In this document: one piece after another, positions 47,808-59,541 of the stretch
Layout of the letters: the number at the start of each line of letters is the position of its first letter
Position numbering within the stretch: position 1 is the first letter of the stretch
NCBI GenBank assembly: GCA_021203245.1
Contig: JAJQBO010000203.1
Span: 1 to 64,000, forward strand
From: Planctomycetaceae bacterium
GTDB taxonomy: Bacteria > Planctomycetota > SZUA-567
Reading direction: 5' to 3'
DNA length: 64,000 bases
Made by a program: the position numbers and the translations under genes
The notes under the pieces: generated by a model
What the model was told of the DNA's origin: nothing
Database searches by the model: none
Seen by the model: only the letters and a program-made list of their open reading frames with translations

Positions 47808-49690
47808 GCGTCTTCTTCCTCATTCTGGACTTCGCCGCCGTCTTCTGGTGTTGGGGCGGCGGCAGGCTGGCAATCCACGATAACCCCGTCGAACAGGCTG
47901 CGGACCGTGTCGACCGCCGGGTGGCGGGTCAATTGCGTGCGCGCCTTGTTGTCCACCGGCGCGTCCCGTTTCGCCTTGCGCGAGACAAAGCGGAAATCCA
48001 CCGGCCGGCCGAGCACGTCGGCGGCGCACTCGCGGAGCCGCGACAGCCGCAGGTCGTCGGTATAGGCGTCGACCATGGTGGCGGTGCCGGCCAGGACGAT
48101 GGCGCCGTCCTCGACCGCTTCCGGCGTGAGTTTGATAATATGCCGCATATCGGCAGGGTGCCTGTCGGTCAGGCAGTCGAGAATCCCGCTCCAGCCCGCC
48201 ATCACCTCGTCCAGCGTCAACGGTCCGGCCGGCGCGGCCGGCTGCCGGGGCGGTTCGGGCGGCGGCGGTTCGGGCCGACGGGCCGGTTCGTCCGCTGGCG
48301 GCACTGGTTCGAATTCCGGTTCCGGCTCGTCCGAAAAGTCGGGTTCAAACGGCATCGCCGCCGGTTCGGGACGAGGCGGTTCGGTCGCCGCGGCAGGGGC
48401 CGGGGTCGATTGTGGTATCGGTTCTGGTGCAGGCGCGACTGCTTCGACAACCGGTTCCGGAGCGGACGCGGGAGCCGGGAGCGGCGCGGGTTTCGGCTCG
48501 GCCGGAGTTGCCGGAACAGGCGCGGCAGCCTGAATTGGGACGGCCCGGTTCGCCGCAGGCAGGCCGGACAGGTGCTGGAGGATTTCCGCCACCGGCGTCA
48601 CCCCGCCCAACCCGGCCAGGCGCGCTACCGCCATTTCGAGGGACACGAGCGGATTCGACAACGCCCGGCTGCGGACGCGGGTCCGCGCCTGGGTAAAGAC
48701 GTCGAGGTAGAGAAGCGCCGTTTCCAGTGGGGTGTTTGCAGCCAAATGCAGAAGGGTTTGCCGCGCCGGGCCGAAGGCCGAGACCACCTCCTCGTTCTTA
48801 CCCGCCACATAGACCATCAGGTCGCGGCCGAAGGAGATGATCTGGTCGAGGAAATCGCCGACGTTTGTTCCCCGGCTGGCGACTTCGTCCACGACCGCGA
48901 GCGCGCCAGCGGCGTCGCCGGCGGCGATTTTTTGGAATAATCCGGCGACGTTTTCCGACGACGCAACGCCGCGCACCGATTCGACATCGACCCGCGTCAC
49001 CTCGCCGTCGGCGAAGGAGAGGAGCTGGTCGAGGAGAACAAGCCCGTCGCGGACAGACCCCTCGGCAAAGGCGGCGACCGCTTCGAGGGCGTCGTCCGAG
49101 ATGGCGGCGTCTTCCTGGGTCGCGAGTGAGCGGAAAAACGCGGCCAATTTGGCCTGGGGGATAAGGCGGAAGTCGAAGCGCTGGCACCGGGACAGGATGG
49201 TGTCCGGGACCTTGTGCGGATCGGTGGTGGCAAGGATGAACTTGACGTGCCGGGGCGGCTCTTCCAGCGTCTTCAGGAGCGCGTTGAACGCGCCGTCCGA
49301 GAGCATGTGTACTTCGTCGATAATGTAAATCTTGTAGCGGGCGCGCGTCGGCACATAGGCGGCTTGCTCCCGGAGGAGGCGGATTTGTTCAATGCCGTTG
49401 TTGGACGCGCCGTCGATTTCCAGCACGTCGGAATCGCGCCCGGCGGCGACGTCGAGGCAAATCGGACACACGCCGCAGGGTTGCGGCGTCGGGCCATTCT
49501 GGCAGACAAGGGCTTTGGCGAGGATGCGGGCCATGGTGGTTTTGCCGCAGCCGTGACCGCCGGTGAAGATATAGGCGTGCGCGACCCTGTCGCGGGTAAT
49601 GGCGTTCTTGAGGGTGGCGGCGATATGCTCCTGCCCCACCACCTCGTCGAACAGGGCGGGGCGGTAGCGCCGGGCCATTACTTCGTACAT
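47804..49690 (-). CDS. dnaX: DNA polymerase III subunit gamma/tau
   Basis: 628 residues. Clamp-loader ATPase. Motifs are YRPALFDEVVGQEH, GGHGCGKTT (Walker A), four zinc cysteines (CQNG..CGVCPIC), VHMLSDGAFNALLKTLEEPP and ILSRCQRFDFR. From about residue 400 there is a Pro/Ala/Glu-rich linker and then a C-terminal tau-like domain. It is located just after the SRP RNA gene. Confidence 0.96.
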   Translation of the reverse strand: MYEVMARRYRPALFDEVVGQEHIAATLKNAITRDRVAHAYIFTGGHGCGKTTMARILAKALVCQNGPTPQPCGVCPICLDVAAGRDSDVLEIDGASNNGIEQIRLLREQAAYVPTRARYKIYIIDEVHMLSDGAFNALLKTLEEPPRHVKFILATTDPHKVPDTILSRCQRFDFRLIPQAKLAAFFRSLATQEDAAISDDALEAVAAFAEGSVRDGLVLLDQLLSFADGEVTRVDVESVRGVASSENVAGLFQKIAAGDAAGALAVVDEVASRGTNVGDFLDQIISFGRDLMVYVAGKNEEVVSAFGPARQTLLHLAANTPLETALLYLDVFTQARTRVRSRALSNPLVSLEMAVARLAGLGGVTPVAEILQHLSGLPAANRAVPIQAAAPVPATPAEPKPAPLPAPASAPEPVVEAVAPAPEPIPQSTPAPAAATEPPRPEPAAMPFEPDFSDEPEPEFEPVPPADEPARRPEPPPPEPPRQPAAPAGPLTLDEVMAGWSGILDCLTDRHPADMRHIIKLTPEAVEDGAIVLAGTATMVDAYTDDLRLSRLRECAADVLGRPVDFRFVSRKAKRDAPVDNKARTQLTRHPAVDTVRSLFDGVIVDCQPAAAPTPEDGGEVQNEEEDA

Positions 49691-49718
49691 GAGAGTTCCA
49701 AGCTACCGGAAACGAAGA

Positions 49719-49840
49719 GGCCGTCCGAGTCCGACCAGGCTTGCCTGCACAAAGCCGGATCCGCTTAGGGCTGCTCGGTTCCCCGCCTGACCCGGTTCAC
49801 GCTCCAACCCTTGCAAGGGCCCGGCCGGACTCGGACGGCC
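49719..49840 (-). ncRNA. ffs: Signal recognition particle RNA (4.5S)
   Basis: On the minus strand the RNA begins GGCCGTCCGAGTCCGG and ends GGACTCGGACGGCC, a long terminal stem. The conserved helix 8 reads GGGTCAGG with a CGG-GGAA-CCG hairpin and then AGCAGCCC, the binding site of Ffh. About 122 bases, bacterial small type without Alu domain. It lies 28 bases before the dnaX start, a commonly observed linkage. Confidence 0.92.
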
Positions 49841-49883
49841 GCAAAAATTGTATGTAGAGGTCGCCGCAAGCGGCGAAGAAACA

Positions 49884-49908
49884 ATGTTATGGAATAAACC
49901 CGCCTCTG

Positions 49909-49913
<5 letters not shown>
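49884..49913 (-). promoter_or_regulatory. Promoter for the SRP RNA
   Basis: TTGACA (49913-49908) and TAACAT (49889-49884) are separated by 18 bases on the minus strand. The -35 box overlaps the uvrB stop codon. A short hairpin (CGCCGCTTGCGGCG) lies between promoter and mature RNA. Confidence 0.6.
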
Positions 49914-51978
<2,065 letters not shown>

Positions 51979-51991
51979 AGACACCTCTTTA

Positions 51992-52108
51992 TAATGCACA
52001 ATTCACAATTCATAATTCACAATGAACCGCACCCCAAACACTGCGTGCGGTACATTATGCATTGTAAAATTGCCTAATAATTGTGCATTGTGAATTATGA
52101 ATTGTGAA
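51992..52108. repeat. A+T-rich palindromic repeat, copy 4
   Basis: CACAATTCATAATTCACAAT-type words on the left and ATTGTG/AATTATG words on the right, with an inner CCGCAC/GTGCGG hairpin. Fills the space between cmk and uvrB. Confidence 0.75.
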
Positions 52109-52123
52109 TTCGAAAAAAGTTCA

Positions 52124-52804
52124 TCAATTCATACTGTCCAAGATCTTCGCCACCACCTCGTCCGGCGTCAGTTCGCTTGTATCGAGGTAAACGATGCCGT
52201 CTCCGGCGAGGGCGCGGTCGCGGGCTTCCTTCATCGGGCCGACCTGGTAATCGGAAGCGTCGCGGTGGTTTATGTCGTCGAGGATATCCTGCAGGCTGAC
52301 GTCGCGTCCGGCGGCGAGCATTTCGGCGTGGCGGCGGACGGCCCGCGCCTCGGGGCTGGCGGTGAGGAAAAACTTCCACCGCGCCCTCGGCAGGACGACG
52401 GTGGTGATGTCGCGCCCTTCCATGACGACCGGCCGCGTGTTCACCATCGCCTGCTGCAGCGTGACCATGCGGGCGCGGATTTCCGGCACGCGGGCGGCGC
52501 ATTTCACCTGCTTGGCGACTTCGGGCGAGCGGATGTCGGAGGACACGTCCTCGCCGTCCAGGAGGATGCGGGTGCCGGTCTCGTCGAAGCCGATGTCCGA
52601 TGACTCGGCGACCCGCAGCATCGCCGACGGGTCTTCCATGTCGACGCCCAGGCGCATCGCCTTGAGGGCGACGGCCCGGTACATCGCGCCGGTGTCGACG
52701 TAGAGGAAGCCCTTCGCGTCGGCGATGCGTTTGGCGACGCTCGACTTCCCGGACCCGGCGGGACCGTCGATGGCGACGGCGTCCTGGAGGTCGCCCGGAT
52801 TCAC
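52124..52804 (-). CDS. cmk: Cytidylate kinase
   Basis: 226 residues. Phosphorylates CMP and dCMP. Motifs are IDGPAGSGKSSVAK (P-loop), YVDTGAMYRAVALKA, EGRDITTVVLP and RDASD. The start is the GTG at 52804, which overlaps the rpiB stop by four bases and has a GGAGG site upstream; there is no ATG nearby. Confidence 0.95.
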   Translation of the reverse strand: MNPGDLQDAVAIDGPAGSGKSSVAKRIADAKGFLYVDTGAMYRAVALKAMRLGVDMEDPSAMLRVAESSDIGFDETGTRILLDGEDVSSDIRSPEVAKQVKCAARVPEIRARMVTLQQAMVNTRPVVMEGRDITTVVLPRARWKFFLTASPEARAVRRHAEMLAAGRDVSLQDILDDINHRDASDYQVGPMKEARDRALAGDGIVYLDTSELTPDEVVAKILDSMN

Positions 52805-53256
52805 TTCGCCTCCGGGTCGTCTATCATCCGGACGCGCCTGGCGTGACGTTCGCCGTTGGAGAATTCGGTGGAAAGGAAGACGTCGAGGATTTCTACCGGA
52901 GAGTCGTAGATGGTGGCGCGGCCCGGCATGACCAGGATGTTGGCGTCGTTGTGGTCGCGGGTGGCCTGGGCGTATTCCTTCGAGAGGCACAAGGCGGCGC
53001 GCGCGCCATGGTGGCGGTTGGCGGCGATGGAAATGCCGATGCCGGTGGCGCACAGCAGGAGGCCGACCGGGAAATTGCCCGAGCCGACCTCTTCCCCTAC
53101 CGCGTGGCCGGCCTGCGGATAATCGGTGCGGCCGTCGTTGATGATGGTGAAGTCGGCCACCTCCCAGCCGTTCTTTTCGAGGTGGGCGATGCACTCTGCC
53201 TTGGCTTCGAGGGCTGCGTGGTCGGAGCCGACCGCAATGCGTTTGGGTGTAAACAT
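52801..53256 (-). CDS. rpiB: Ribose-5-phosphate isomerase B (RpiB/LacA family)
   Basis: 151 residues. Interconverts ribose 5-phosphate and ribulose 5-phosphate. GSDHAALEAK and LLLCATGIGISIAANR are the family patterns; the usual CGTGIG is CATGIG here. DHNDANILVMPGR follows. ATG 53256 with AAAGGA upstream is used. First gene of a two-gene operon with cmk. Confidence 0.92.
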   Translation of the reverse strand: MFTPKRIAVGSDHAALEAKAECIAHLEKNGWEVADFTIINDGRTDYPQAGHAVGEEVGSGNFPVGLLLCATGIGISIAANRHHGARAALCLSKEYAQATRDHNDANILVMPGRATIYDSPVEILDVFLSTEFSNGERHARRVRMIDDPEAK

Positions 53257-53285
53257 GCCGATCCTTTCAGTGGAAGATTTTTTCC

Positions 53286-54305
53286 CTAGGATAACCCCGT
53301 CCCCTCGATAATCACGAGCGCCAACGACGCGACTACACACCAGAGGATCAGCCCGAGCAGGATGGGCCGTGTCCCGGTGGTGAGGATGCGCCGCAAATTG
53401 GTGTTCAAACCGATGCCGGACAGCGCGACGACGATAAGGAATTTCCCGGCCGCCCCGAACCAGCCAGCGGCAGCGGGCGAAAACGCGCCCAGGGTGGTCA
53501 GGACAGACATGCCGAGAAAGCCCAGGACAAACCACGGAAACACCCGCGCGAACGAAAACGTCCCGCCGCCAACCCTGTCGCCCCGTTTCGCCCGTGCGGC
53601 GACGACGAAGGAGAAGAGGAGCGCCATCGGCACGATCATCACGGTGCGGGTCATCTTGACGAGCGTGGCTGTCGGCACCGAATCGGCGCTATAGGCGAAC
53701 GAGGTCGCCATCACGGACGAGGTGTCGTTGACGGCTGTCCCGGCCCACACGCCGAACGTTTCCGGGCTCAGCCCGAGGGCGCGGCCGAGCAACGGAAAAA
53801 TCACCACCGCCGCCAGGTTGAAGAGAAAGACGACGGATATGGAATAGGATATCTCGTCGTCGTCCGCGCCGATGACCGGGGCGATGGCGGCAATGGCCGA
53901 GCCGCCGCAGATCGCCGTTCCCGAGGCGATGAGGTCGCGGTTATTCCGGGGGACGCCCAGTCTGCCGCCAAGCAGCCACGCGACAAGGAACACCGCGCCG
54001 ATTGTCACAACCATCAACCCAAGCGTCTGCACGCCGGTCCGCCACACCACCGTCAGGTTCAGCCCTGCGCCAAGCAGGATGACGGCGAGTTGCAGGACCT
54101 GCTTTCCGGCCGCGCCGAAGCCGGGTTTGAGCGTGGCGGGCAGCTGCACCAAACTGGCGATAACCACGCCGGCGAGAATGCCGACCCCGGCACCGCCCAA
54201 CCACGGTATCGCCGGGCCGACCGCGTCCGCGACAATCGCCAGCAACAGCGCCGCGAGCAATCCGGGCCAGGATCGCTGCCAAAAGGCCCGCGTCACTATT
54301 TGCAT
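53286..54305 (-). CDS. YeiH family putative sulfate/anion exporter
   Basis: 339 residues, about ten membrane helices (UPF0324). Conserved VGILAGVVIASL, GLNLTVVWRTG, ASGTAICGGSAIAAIAPVIGAD and FGVWAGTAVNDTSSVMATSF are present. The family has been annotated as a sulfate exporter, with little direct evidence. It lies upstream of the rpiB-cmk operon on the same strand, 29 bases before rpiB, possibly cotranscribed. Confidence 0.85.
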   Translation of the reverse strand: MQIVTRAFWQRSWPGLLAALLLAIVADAVGPAIPWLGGAGVGILAGVVIASLVQLPATLKPGFGAAGKQVLQLAVILLGAGLNLTVVWRTGVQTLGLMVVTIGAVFLVAWLLGGRLGVPRNNRDLIASGTAICGGSAIAAIAPVIGADDDEISYSISVVFLFNLAAVVIFPLLGRALGLSPETFGVWAGTAVNDTSSVMATSFAYSADSVPTATLVKMTRTVMIVPMALLFSFVVAARAKRGDRVGGGTFSFARVFPWFVLGFLGMSVLTTLGAFSPAAAGWFGAAGKFLIVVALSGIGLNTNLRRILTTGTRPILLGLILWCVVASLALVIIEGTGLS

Positions 54306-54349
54306 AACGGCGTATCCTGTATTACCAAACCATTACTCCACCCCCAAAC

Positions 54350-54516
54350 GTCACCCCGGCGTCTATACCTCCACCCGCGAAGAAAACGGGCGGTTCGGCC
54401 GGGGTCCACGCCACCGGCGTTCGCTACGGGAGTTCGGTGCCATGACCGTCTTTTCCCGTGGACCCCGGCCGAACCGCCCGCACAACCGCTGATGGACGTC
54501 CGCACGCCGGGGTGAC
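54350..54516. repeat. 57-nt inverted repeat pair, copy E (GGTTCGG-type ends)
   Basis: Left unit 54350-54407 and right unit 54460-54516 mirror each other. The inner ends are GTTCGGCCGGGGTCC rather than GTTGTGCCGGGGCA. Confidence 0.85.
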
Positions 54517-54562
54517 GGAAAGTGAGGTGACACCCTCGACGCCCACGTCAGGACAAACAGGC

Positions 54563-54630
54563 CCCCTCGCCCCCGGAGGGGGAGAGGGATGGGGTGAGGG
54601 GTCTATCGCTCAACTTTTTCCTGTGCCACA
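54563..54630 (-). repeat. Intergenic repeat family 3, copy 2
   Basis: Reversed, it starts TGTGGCACAG and carries CGATAGACCCC and CTCCGGGGGCGAGGG, in the same order and spacing as 2962-3029. Confidence 0.6.
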
Positions 54631-54639
54631 GCGAAAAAC

Positions 54640-56037
54640 CTACCCCAGCGTCTGCCGAATCTTCGCCACGATGTCATCCGCCGAATTCGCCACCGAAATC
54701 GGCCTGTTGCCGTATTTCGACGTCGCAATCCCGAACTTGCCGTACTCCTTCGCCAAATCCGCCTCCGAGAACGAGTGGTAGGCGACGGTGGCGTGCGGGT
54801 CCTTCAACTGGTGGCCGGTCAGGATGCAGACAACCGTCGCGTCCCGGTCGATAACGCCCTTTTCCACCAACTGCTTGGCCCCGGCGACCGACGCGGCGCT
54901 GGCCGGCTCGCAGCCAAGCCCGTCGCGGGCGATGTTCGCCTTGGCGTCGAGGATTGCCTGGTCGGAGACGTCGAGTGCGACGCCGTTCAGGCGGTCGATG
55001 GCGCGGAGCGCCTTCTTCAGGTTGACCGGCCGGTTGATTTCAATGGCGCTGGCGATGGTCGACGCCTTGACATTGTCGGCGTCCAGCTTGGCGTAGTACG
55101 AATCGATGATGGAGTCGTCGACGCGGCCGCCGTTCCACTTCAGGCCGTGGTCGTTGACGAGTCGCGAGAAGGTGGGCGCACCGGACGAATTGACGATGGC
55201 GATACGCGGCAGTTTCTTGATGATGCCGAGATCGTAGAGTTCATACAATGCCTTCGCGAAGGCGGAGGAGTTGCCGAGGTTGCCGCCGGGACAGACCACC
55301 CAGTCCGGCACCTGCCAGTCCAAGCCTTCCAGGACGCGGAACATGGTGGTCTTCTGGCCTTCGAGGCGGAAAGGGTTGACCGAATTGACGAGGTAAATCC
55401 CTTCCCGGGCCGAGACCTCCTGCACCCGCGCCATGGCGTCGTCGAAGTCCCCTTGCACCAGCAACGTCACCGCGCCATAGTCGAGGGCCTGCGACAGCTT
55501 GCCGTAGGAGATTTTTCCGTCGCCTATGAAGATGATGGCCCGCATCAGCCCCGACGCCGAGGCGAAGGCGGCGAGGGAGGCGGAGGTGTTGCCGGTCGAG
55601 GCGCAGGCGGCGACTTTCGCGCCGACCATGTTGGCGTGCGAGAACGCGCCCGCCATGCCGTTGTCCTTGAACGACCCGGACGGATTAAGCCCTTCGTACT
55701 GGAGGCGGAAGGTTTCTTTTTTGACGCCGGCGTAGGCGGCGGCGTTCGGGGAGACGCGGAGCTGGGTATGGCCTTCCCCCCCGATGGAAACGCGCTTTTC
55801 AAGCGGCGCGAACGGGAGCAGGTCGCCGAAGCGCCACACGCCGGAGATCGCGCCCATGCCGCCGGACGGCCAGGCGGCGCGGCCGAGCATCATCGGGTGC
55901 GAGGGGATGCGCAGTTTGTCCCAGTCATAGACGATGTCCAGCAGGTTGCCGCAGGCCGGGCATTTGGGGAGGACCTGGTAGAGATCATATTCGGCGGCGC
56001 AATCGGGATGGATGCACTTCTGACAAGCGTGGGACAT
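54640..56037 (-). CDS. thrC: Threonine synthase
   Basis: 465 residues. Converts O-phosphohomoserine to threonine with PLP. An N-terminal zinc-ribbon-like motif (CQKC..C, then CPACG) is followed by GLNPSGSFKDNG with the PLP lysine and STGNTSASLAAFASA, all typical of the thrC family. ATG 56037 is preceded by GGAGAAGACC. The gene stands alone; other thr genes are absent from the window. Confidence 0.92.
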   Translation of the reverse strand: MSHACQKCIHPDCAAEYDLYQVLPKCPACGNLLDIVYDWDKLRIPSHPMMLGRAAWPSGGMGAISGVWRFGDLLPFAPLEKRVSIGGEGHTQLRVSPNAAAYAGVKKETFRLQYEGLNPSGSFKDNGMAGAFSHANMVGAKVAACASTGNTSASLAAFASASGLMRAIIFIGDGKISYGKLSQALDYGAVTLLVQGDFDDAMARVQEVSAREGIYLVNSVNPFRLEGQKTTMFRVLEGLDWQVPDWVVCPGGNLGNSSAFAKALYELYDLGIIKKLPRIAIVNSSGAPTFSRLVNDHGLKWNGGRVDDSIIDSYYAKLDADNVKASTIASAIEINRPVNLKKALRAIDRLNGVALDVSDQAILDAKANIARDGLGCEPASAASVAGAKQLVEKGVIDRDATVVCILTGHQLKDPHATVAYHSFSEADLAKEYGKFGIATSKYGNRPISVANSADDIVAKIRQTLG

Positions 56038-56168
56038 GGTCTTCTCCAAATCTCTGTTCGGGTATTTTCGACTGCCGTTTTTCCGGAGCGGCTGCCTTTC
56101 CCCGTGGATTCCGGCTGAACCCCGGCTACGGGAAAAACCGCCAGGACAACATCGGGACAACACTGCGT

Positions 56169-56204
56169 AAAAAAAAGTCCGCAACGGCTCAACAGGCCTT
56201 GCGG
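56169..56204 (-). terminator. Terminator after the large TPR gene
   Basis: On the minus strand CCGCAAGGC pairs with GCCGTTGCGG around a 7-base loop, followed by eight T. Confidence 0.8.
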
Positions 56205-56218
56205 TTCATCCCTCATTT

Positions 56219-59200
56219 TTAGACCACAGCCCTGCAAATGTCAACGGATTCCGTAATCGCGCATGATGCGCTCGGCCAGCATCTGGTCGCGAAGGCCCGC
56301 CAGGATGCCCCGCGCCTGTTCGTGTTCGCGTTCGCCCGCGCCGTCGGCGGTGAGGAGCATCGTCGCCGCCTCGGTTCTGGCGGCGTCGTCCGCCTCCTCC
56401 TGATCCGGGTACACGGCAAAGACGTCGGCGTAGGCGCGGAGCGCGTCGTCCATGCGCCCCTGGGCGCGGTAGACCCGCGCCGTCTCCAGGGTGATGGTGG
56501 CGGCGTCGGGCCGCGATCGCGCCCCGCCGTCCAGGAGATCCCGCGCCAGATCGAGTTCGTCCAGGGCCAGGTCGTAGCGCCCGTCGGCCGACCGCGCCCG
56601 GGCGGCGAGGATGTACATGGCGCGTTCCACCGGCGGCGGCGCGTCGCCCCGTTCGATGATGGCGTGGGCGAGGCGTAGGCCGCGGCCGCGCCGTTTTCGT
56701 CCGCGAGGGTGCTTTCGCCCAGCAGGTTGAGGATTGGCACCGTCCACGCGCCGTTCAGGTCGGCCAGGGCGTTTTCCTCCAGGAGCGACCGCACCTCGGC
56801 CACCACCTGTTCGGGCGGGAGCAACGGATTGGCGTCGGCCGGGTTGTTCAGGGCCAGGCGGGCGGCGTGGTAGGTCGCGTCCTGGATGCGGCCGGGCGTC
56901 GCCGGCGGCAGGCTCGGGGACGCCGGATCGGCGGCGAAAAGGTAATGCCCGTAGGCTTCGCGGCTGTAGCCCGCTTCTTCGGCGAGGTGACCGGCCAGGA
57001 GCGCCGCCTCGGCGTCGATTTCGGCAAAGACGTTCAGGCGGGTCAGGGCCAGGCGGCTTTCGCCCAGCTTGCCCATGCATACCGCCCAGCGGCGCGCCGC
57101 GTTGGCCCGCAGCACGCGCGGCAGTTCCGAGTTGTTCATGAGGGAAAGGTAGTCGACGGATGCGCCGCGCCACTCGCGCATCAGTTCCAGGGCGCGCCCG
57201 CGCGACCACTTGGCCCGCCGCGCCGCCAGGCTGGACGGTCCCGAATTGGCAATCGCCTGGTTGAACGGGCGAAGCGACGATTCGATGCGGCCGCGCGCCT
57301 CATCCCGCCAGCTCATGGCCATGCCGGCGAACGGGCCCCGCTCCCACTTGTCCGCGAGGTGCATCAGGAACGCGCCCGACTCCATGTTGACCATCCCCTG
57401 GTCGAGGCTGTCCTGCAGCGAATAGCCGCCGGTGGAGGCTTCCTGAAAGCTTGCCGCCGCCGCGGCGAAGTCGCCCAGGGTCCGGTCGATGGCGGCGGTG
57501 TCGGGTTCGTCGGCGTGGAGGATTTGGTCGGCCCGGGCCAGCGCCAGGGCGTGCCTGGCCTCCCCCAGGTGCGACGACAGCACGCTGTCCGTCACCCCGG
57601 CTGGCTGGCGCTTTCGCAGGTGCGAAATCATGCCGATGGCGAGTTCCAGTTTCTGGATGCCGTCCTCGGCCCATTCGTAGGCCGACTCGACGGCGATGGC
57701 GAGGTCGTAGCCGGCGTCCGGGTCGCCGCCGTGCCACAGGAGGGCGCCGAGGGCGGCGGTCACCCGTTCCGCCTCGGACTGGCGCTTGTCGGCGAGGGAA
57801 AAGTATCCCGCCTCGCTGTCTGCGGCCAGCAGATCCATGTCTCCGGAAAGGGAAACGGGCCCGCCCATCTTGCCCAGCTTGAGGATCGTCTCCATCGCCA
57901 GGAATTCCGACACCAGGAGGGACGAGAACAGCCGGTCGCGCCGAAGCATCCGCGACGCCTGGTGGTTGAGGGCGAGGGAGATGCCGTAGTCCCGGCGCGT
58001 TTCGGCGGTGCGCGAGCCGTCCCGCGATGCGGCGTAGCGGATTTCCCGGTTGCCGTTCGAGGGCCGGGTGGCGGGGTAGAGGTATTCGAACGCGTCGGCA
58101 TAACGGCCGCGGCGCAGTTCGGCGTTTCCTGCCACCTGCCAGGCGGCGGGCGAGGCATGGCCGCCGGCCAGAATGGGGGCGAGCGTATCCATGGCCGCGC
58201 TCGGCTCGGCCAGGTCAAGCTGCACCCGGGCCTTGATGACCCGCGCGCCGTCCCACGGCCCCGGCGACATGGTGCCGTCGATGGCGAGGGAGAGGGCGTC
58301 GTCGGCCTGGCGGAGGAGCCGCGTTTTTTCTTCAAGCCCGACGGCGTTGGCCATTTCCACCAGGGCGAGGGCGAGGCCGAGGCGGGCGGTGCGGCGGTCG
58401 TCGAGAGAGGGCTGTTCTTCGTCGATGACTTTCGCATACCACGCCACCGCGTCCTCCTGGTTGCCGAGGATGGCGGCGGCCTGGCCCCGGTAGAGGGCGG
58501 CGCGGGCGCGGAGTTCGTCCTTGGCCGGGTCGGAGTCTAGGTAGGCTTCGGCTTCGGAGGCGGCTTCGCGGACGAACTGTTCTTCCCGCCGGGCCATTCG
58601 CAGGGCGATGCGGTCGAGTTCGATCTCCTTGCGGCGGTTCCCTATGGGGAAGGCGAGGCGGGCCCGGTCGAGTTCGGCAATGGCCTGGTTCAGCAGCCTG
58701 TCGCGGCGCTGCTGGTCGCGGATGGTGCCGGGGTAGGGGATTTCCTCCGCCAGCATGCGGAGGTTCCGGGACATCCGTTGGGCCGCGTCCCCTTCCATTC
58801 CCTGCGGCAGAGACAGCCCGCCGACGTGGGAAAAATAATCGACCGCCTCGCGGTATTCGCCGATGGCTTCGTAGGCGCGCCCGGCCCAATAGGCGGCCTG
58901 GACGTTATATGCCGGTTCGGGCAGGCGGTAACGGTTGTTCGAGAGCTGGACAAACGCTTCGGCCACGTCCTCGTATTCTCGTCTGTCGGTCGCGAGGCCG
59001 AGGCGGGCGCGCTCCCGGACAAAGCGGGCGTTTTCACGGATGAGGAGCCAGTCGAGGTACAGGGGATCGGACGCCGAATGCGGCGTTGCGACGGGGTCGT
59101 CCAGGATGGCGTTGGCTGTCTCGAGGGCGGGGGAGTAGACGCCGCCGTCCAGCATGCGGTGGGCGATGTCCAGTTGCGTCTTGGCCGAACCCGGGGTGAG

Positions 59201-59272
59201 GGCCGGTTGTTCCTGCGCCGCAGTCAGAGCGGTCAGGCAGAGGCAACAGAACATGGCAATCAGGACGCGCAT
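56219..59272 (-). CDS. Large secreted TPR-like repeat protein, frameshifted near C-terminus
   Basis: Signal peptide (LIAMFCCLCLTALTAA) and then some 900 residues of TPR-like helical pairs (AYWAGRAYEAIGEYREAVDYFS, RAALYRGQAAAILGNQEDAVAWYAK). No enzyme motif is visible. At about 56675-56690 the reading frame changes: upstream the TPR pattern is in this frame, while downstream it is in the other (LARDLLDGG, ARVYRAQGRMDDALRAYADV). One missing base in the GGCCGCGGCC run explains it, so the true end is 56241 and the terminal residues of this frame are spurious. Function unknown; likely a periplasmic scaffold. Confidence 0.6.
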   Translation of the reverse strand: MRVLIAMFCCLCLTALTAAQEQPALTPGSAKTQLDIAHRMLDGGVYSPALETANAILDDPVATPHSASDPLYLDWLLIRENARFVRERARLGLATDRREYEDVAEAFVQLSNNRYRLPEPAYNVQAAYWAGRAYEAIGEYREAVDYFSHVGGLSLPQGMEGDAAQRMSRNLRMLAEEIPYPGTIRDQQRRDRLLNQAIAELDRARLAFPIGNRRKEIELDRIALRMARREEQFVREAASEAEAYLDSDPAKDELRARAALYRGQAAAILGNQEDAVAWYAKVIDEEQPSLDDRRTARLGLALALVEMANAVGLEEKTRLLRQADDALSLAIDGTMSPGPWDGARVIKARVQLDLAEPSAAMDTLAPILAGGHASPAAWQVAGNAELRRGRYADAFEYLYPATRPSNGNREIRYAASRDGSRTAETRRDYGISLALNHQASRMLRRDRLFSSLLVSEFLAMETILKLGKMGGPVSLSGDMDLLAADSEAGYFSLADKRQSEAERVTAALGALLWHGGDPDAGYDLAIAVESAYEWAEDGIQKLELAIGMISHLRKRQPAGVTDSVLSSHLGEARHALALARADQILHADEPDTAAIDRTLGDFAAAAASFQEASTGGYSLQDSLDQGMVNMESGAFLMHLADKWERGPFAGMAMSWRDEARGRIESSLRPFNQAIANSGPSSLAARRAKWSRGRALELMREWRGASVDYLSLMNNSELPRVLRANAARRWAVCMGKLGESRLALTRLNVFAEIDAEAALLAGHLAEEAGYSREAYGHYLFAADPASPSLPPATPGRIQDATYHAARLALNNPADANPLLPPEQVVAEVRSLLEENALADLNGAWTVPILNLLGESTLADENGAAAAYASPTPSSNGATRRRRWNAPCTSSPPGRGRPTGATTWPWTNSIWRGISWTAGRDRGPTPPPSPWRRRGSTAPRGAWTTRSAPTPTSLPCTRIRRRRTTPPEPRRRRCSSPPTARANANTNRRGASWRAFATRCWPSASCAITESVDICRAVV

Positions 59273-59316
59273 GGCGAATCCTATCGTGTGCGTTGTCGGC
59301 GCGTATTCACTTTTTC

Positions 59317-59481
59317 GTCACCCCGGCGTGCAAACGGTCGCCGTGCGGAAAACAGGAAGTTGTGCCGGGGCAGCCGGACGATCATATGCTGCAATACTAC
59401 CCTGTAGCCGTTCGCGTCCACGGCTGCCCCGGCACAACTTCCTGCCCCTCGCCCGGTTGTGCGCTCCACCGCCGGGGTGAC
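59317..59481. repeat. 57-nt inverted repeat pair, copy F
   Basis: Left unit 59317-59372 and right unit 59425-59481, GTTGTGCCGGGGCA-type ends. It lies between the thioesterase stop and the start of the TPR gene. Confidence 0.88.
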
Positions 59482-59541
59482 GAAGTGGTGTTGCGCCGCG
59501 TTATAAGGAACATGGGGGCGGCATGTTTCCCATACGACATC

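Larger units (their letters stand above)
54306..54639. other. Non-coding gap with two repeat families
   Basis: 334 bases between thrC's end and the YeiH start. It contains copy E of the 57-nt pair (54350-54516) and copy 2 of repeat family 3 (54563-54630). No gene is seen. Confidence 0.7.
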
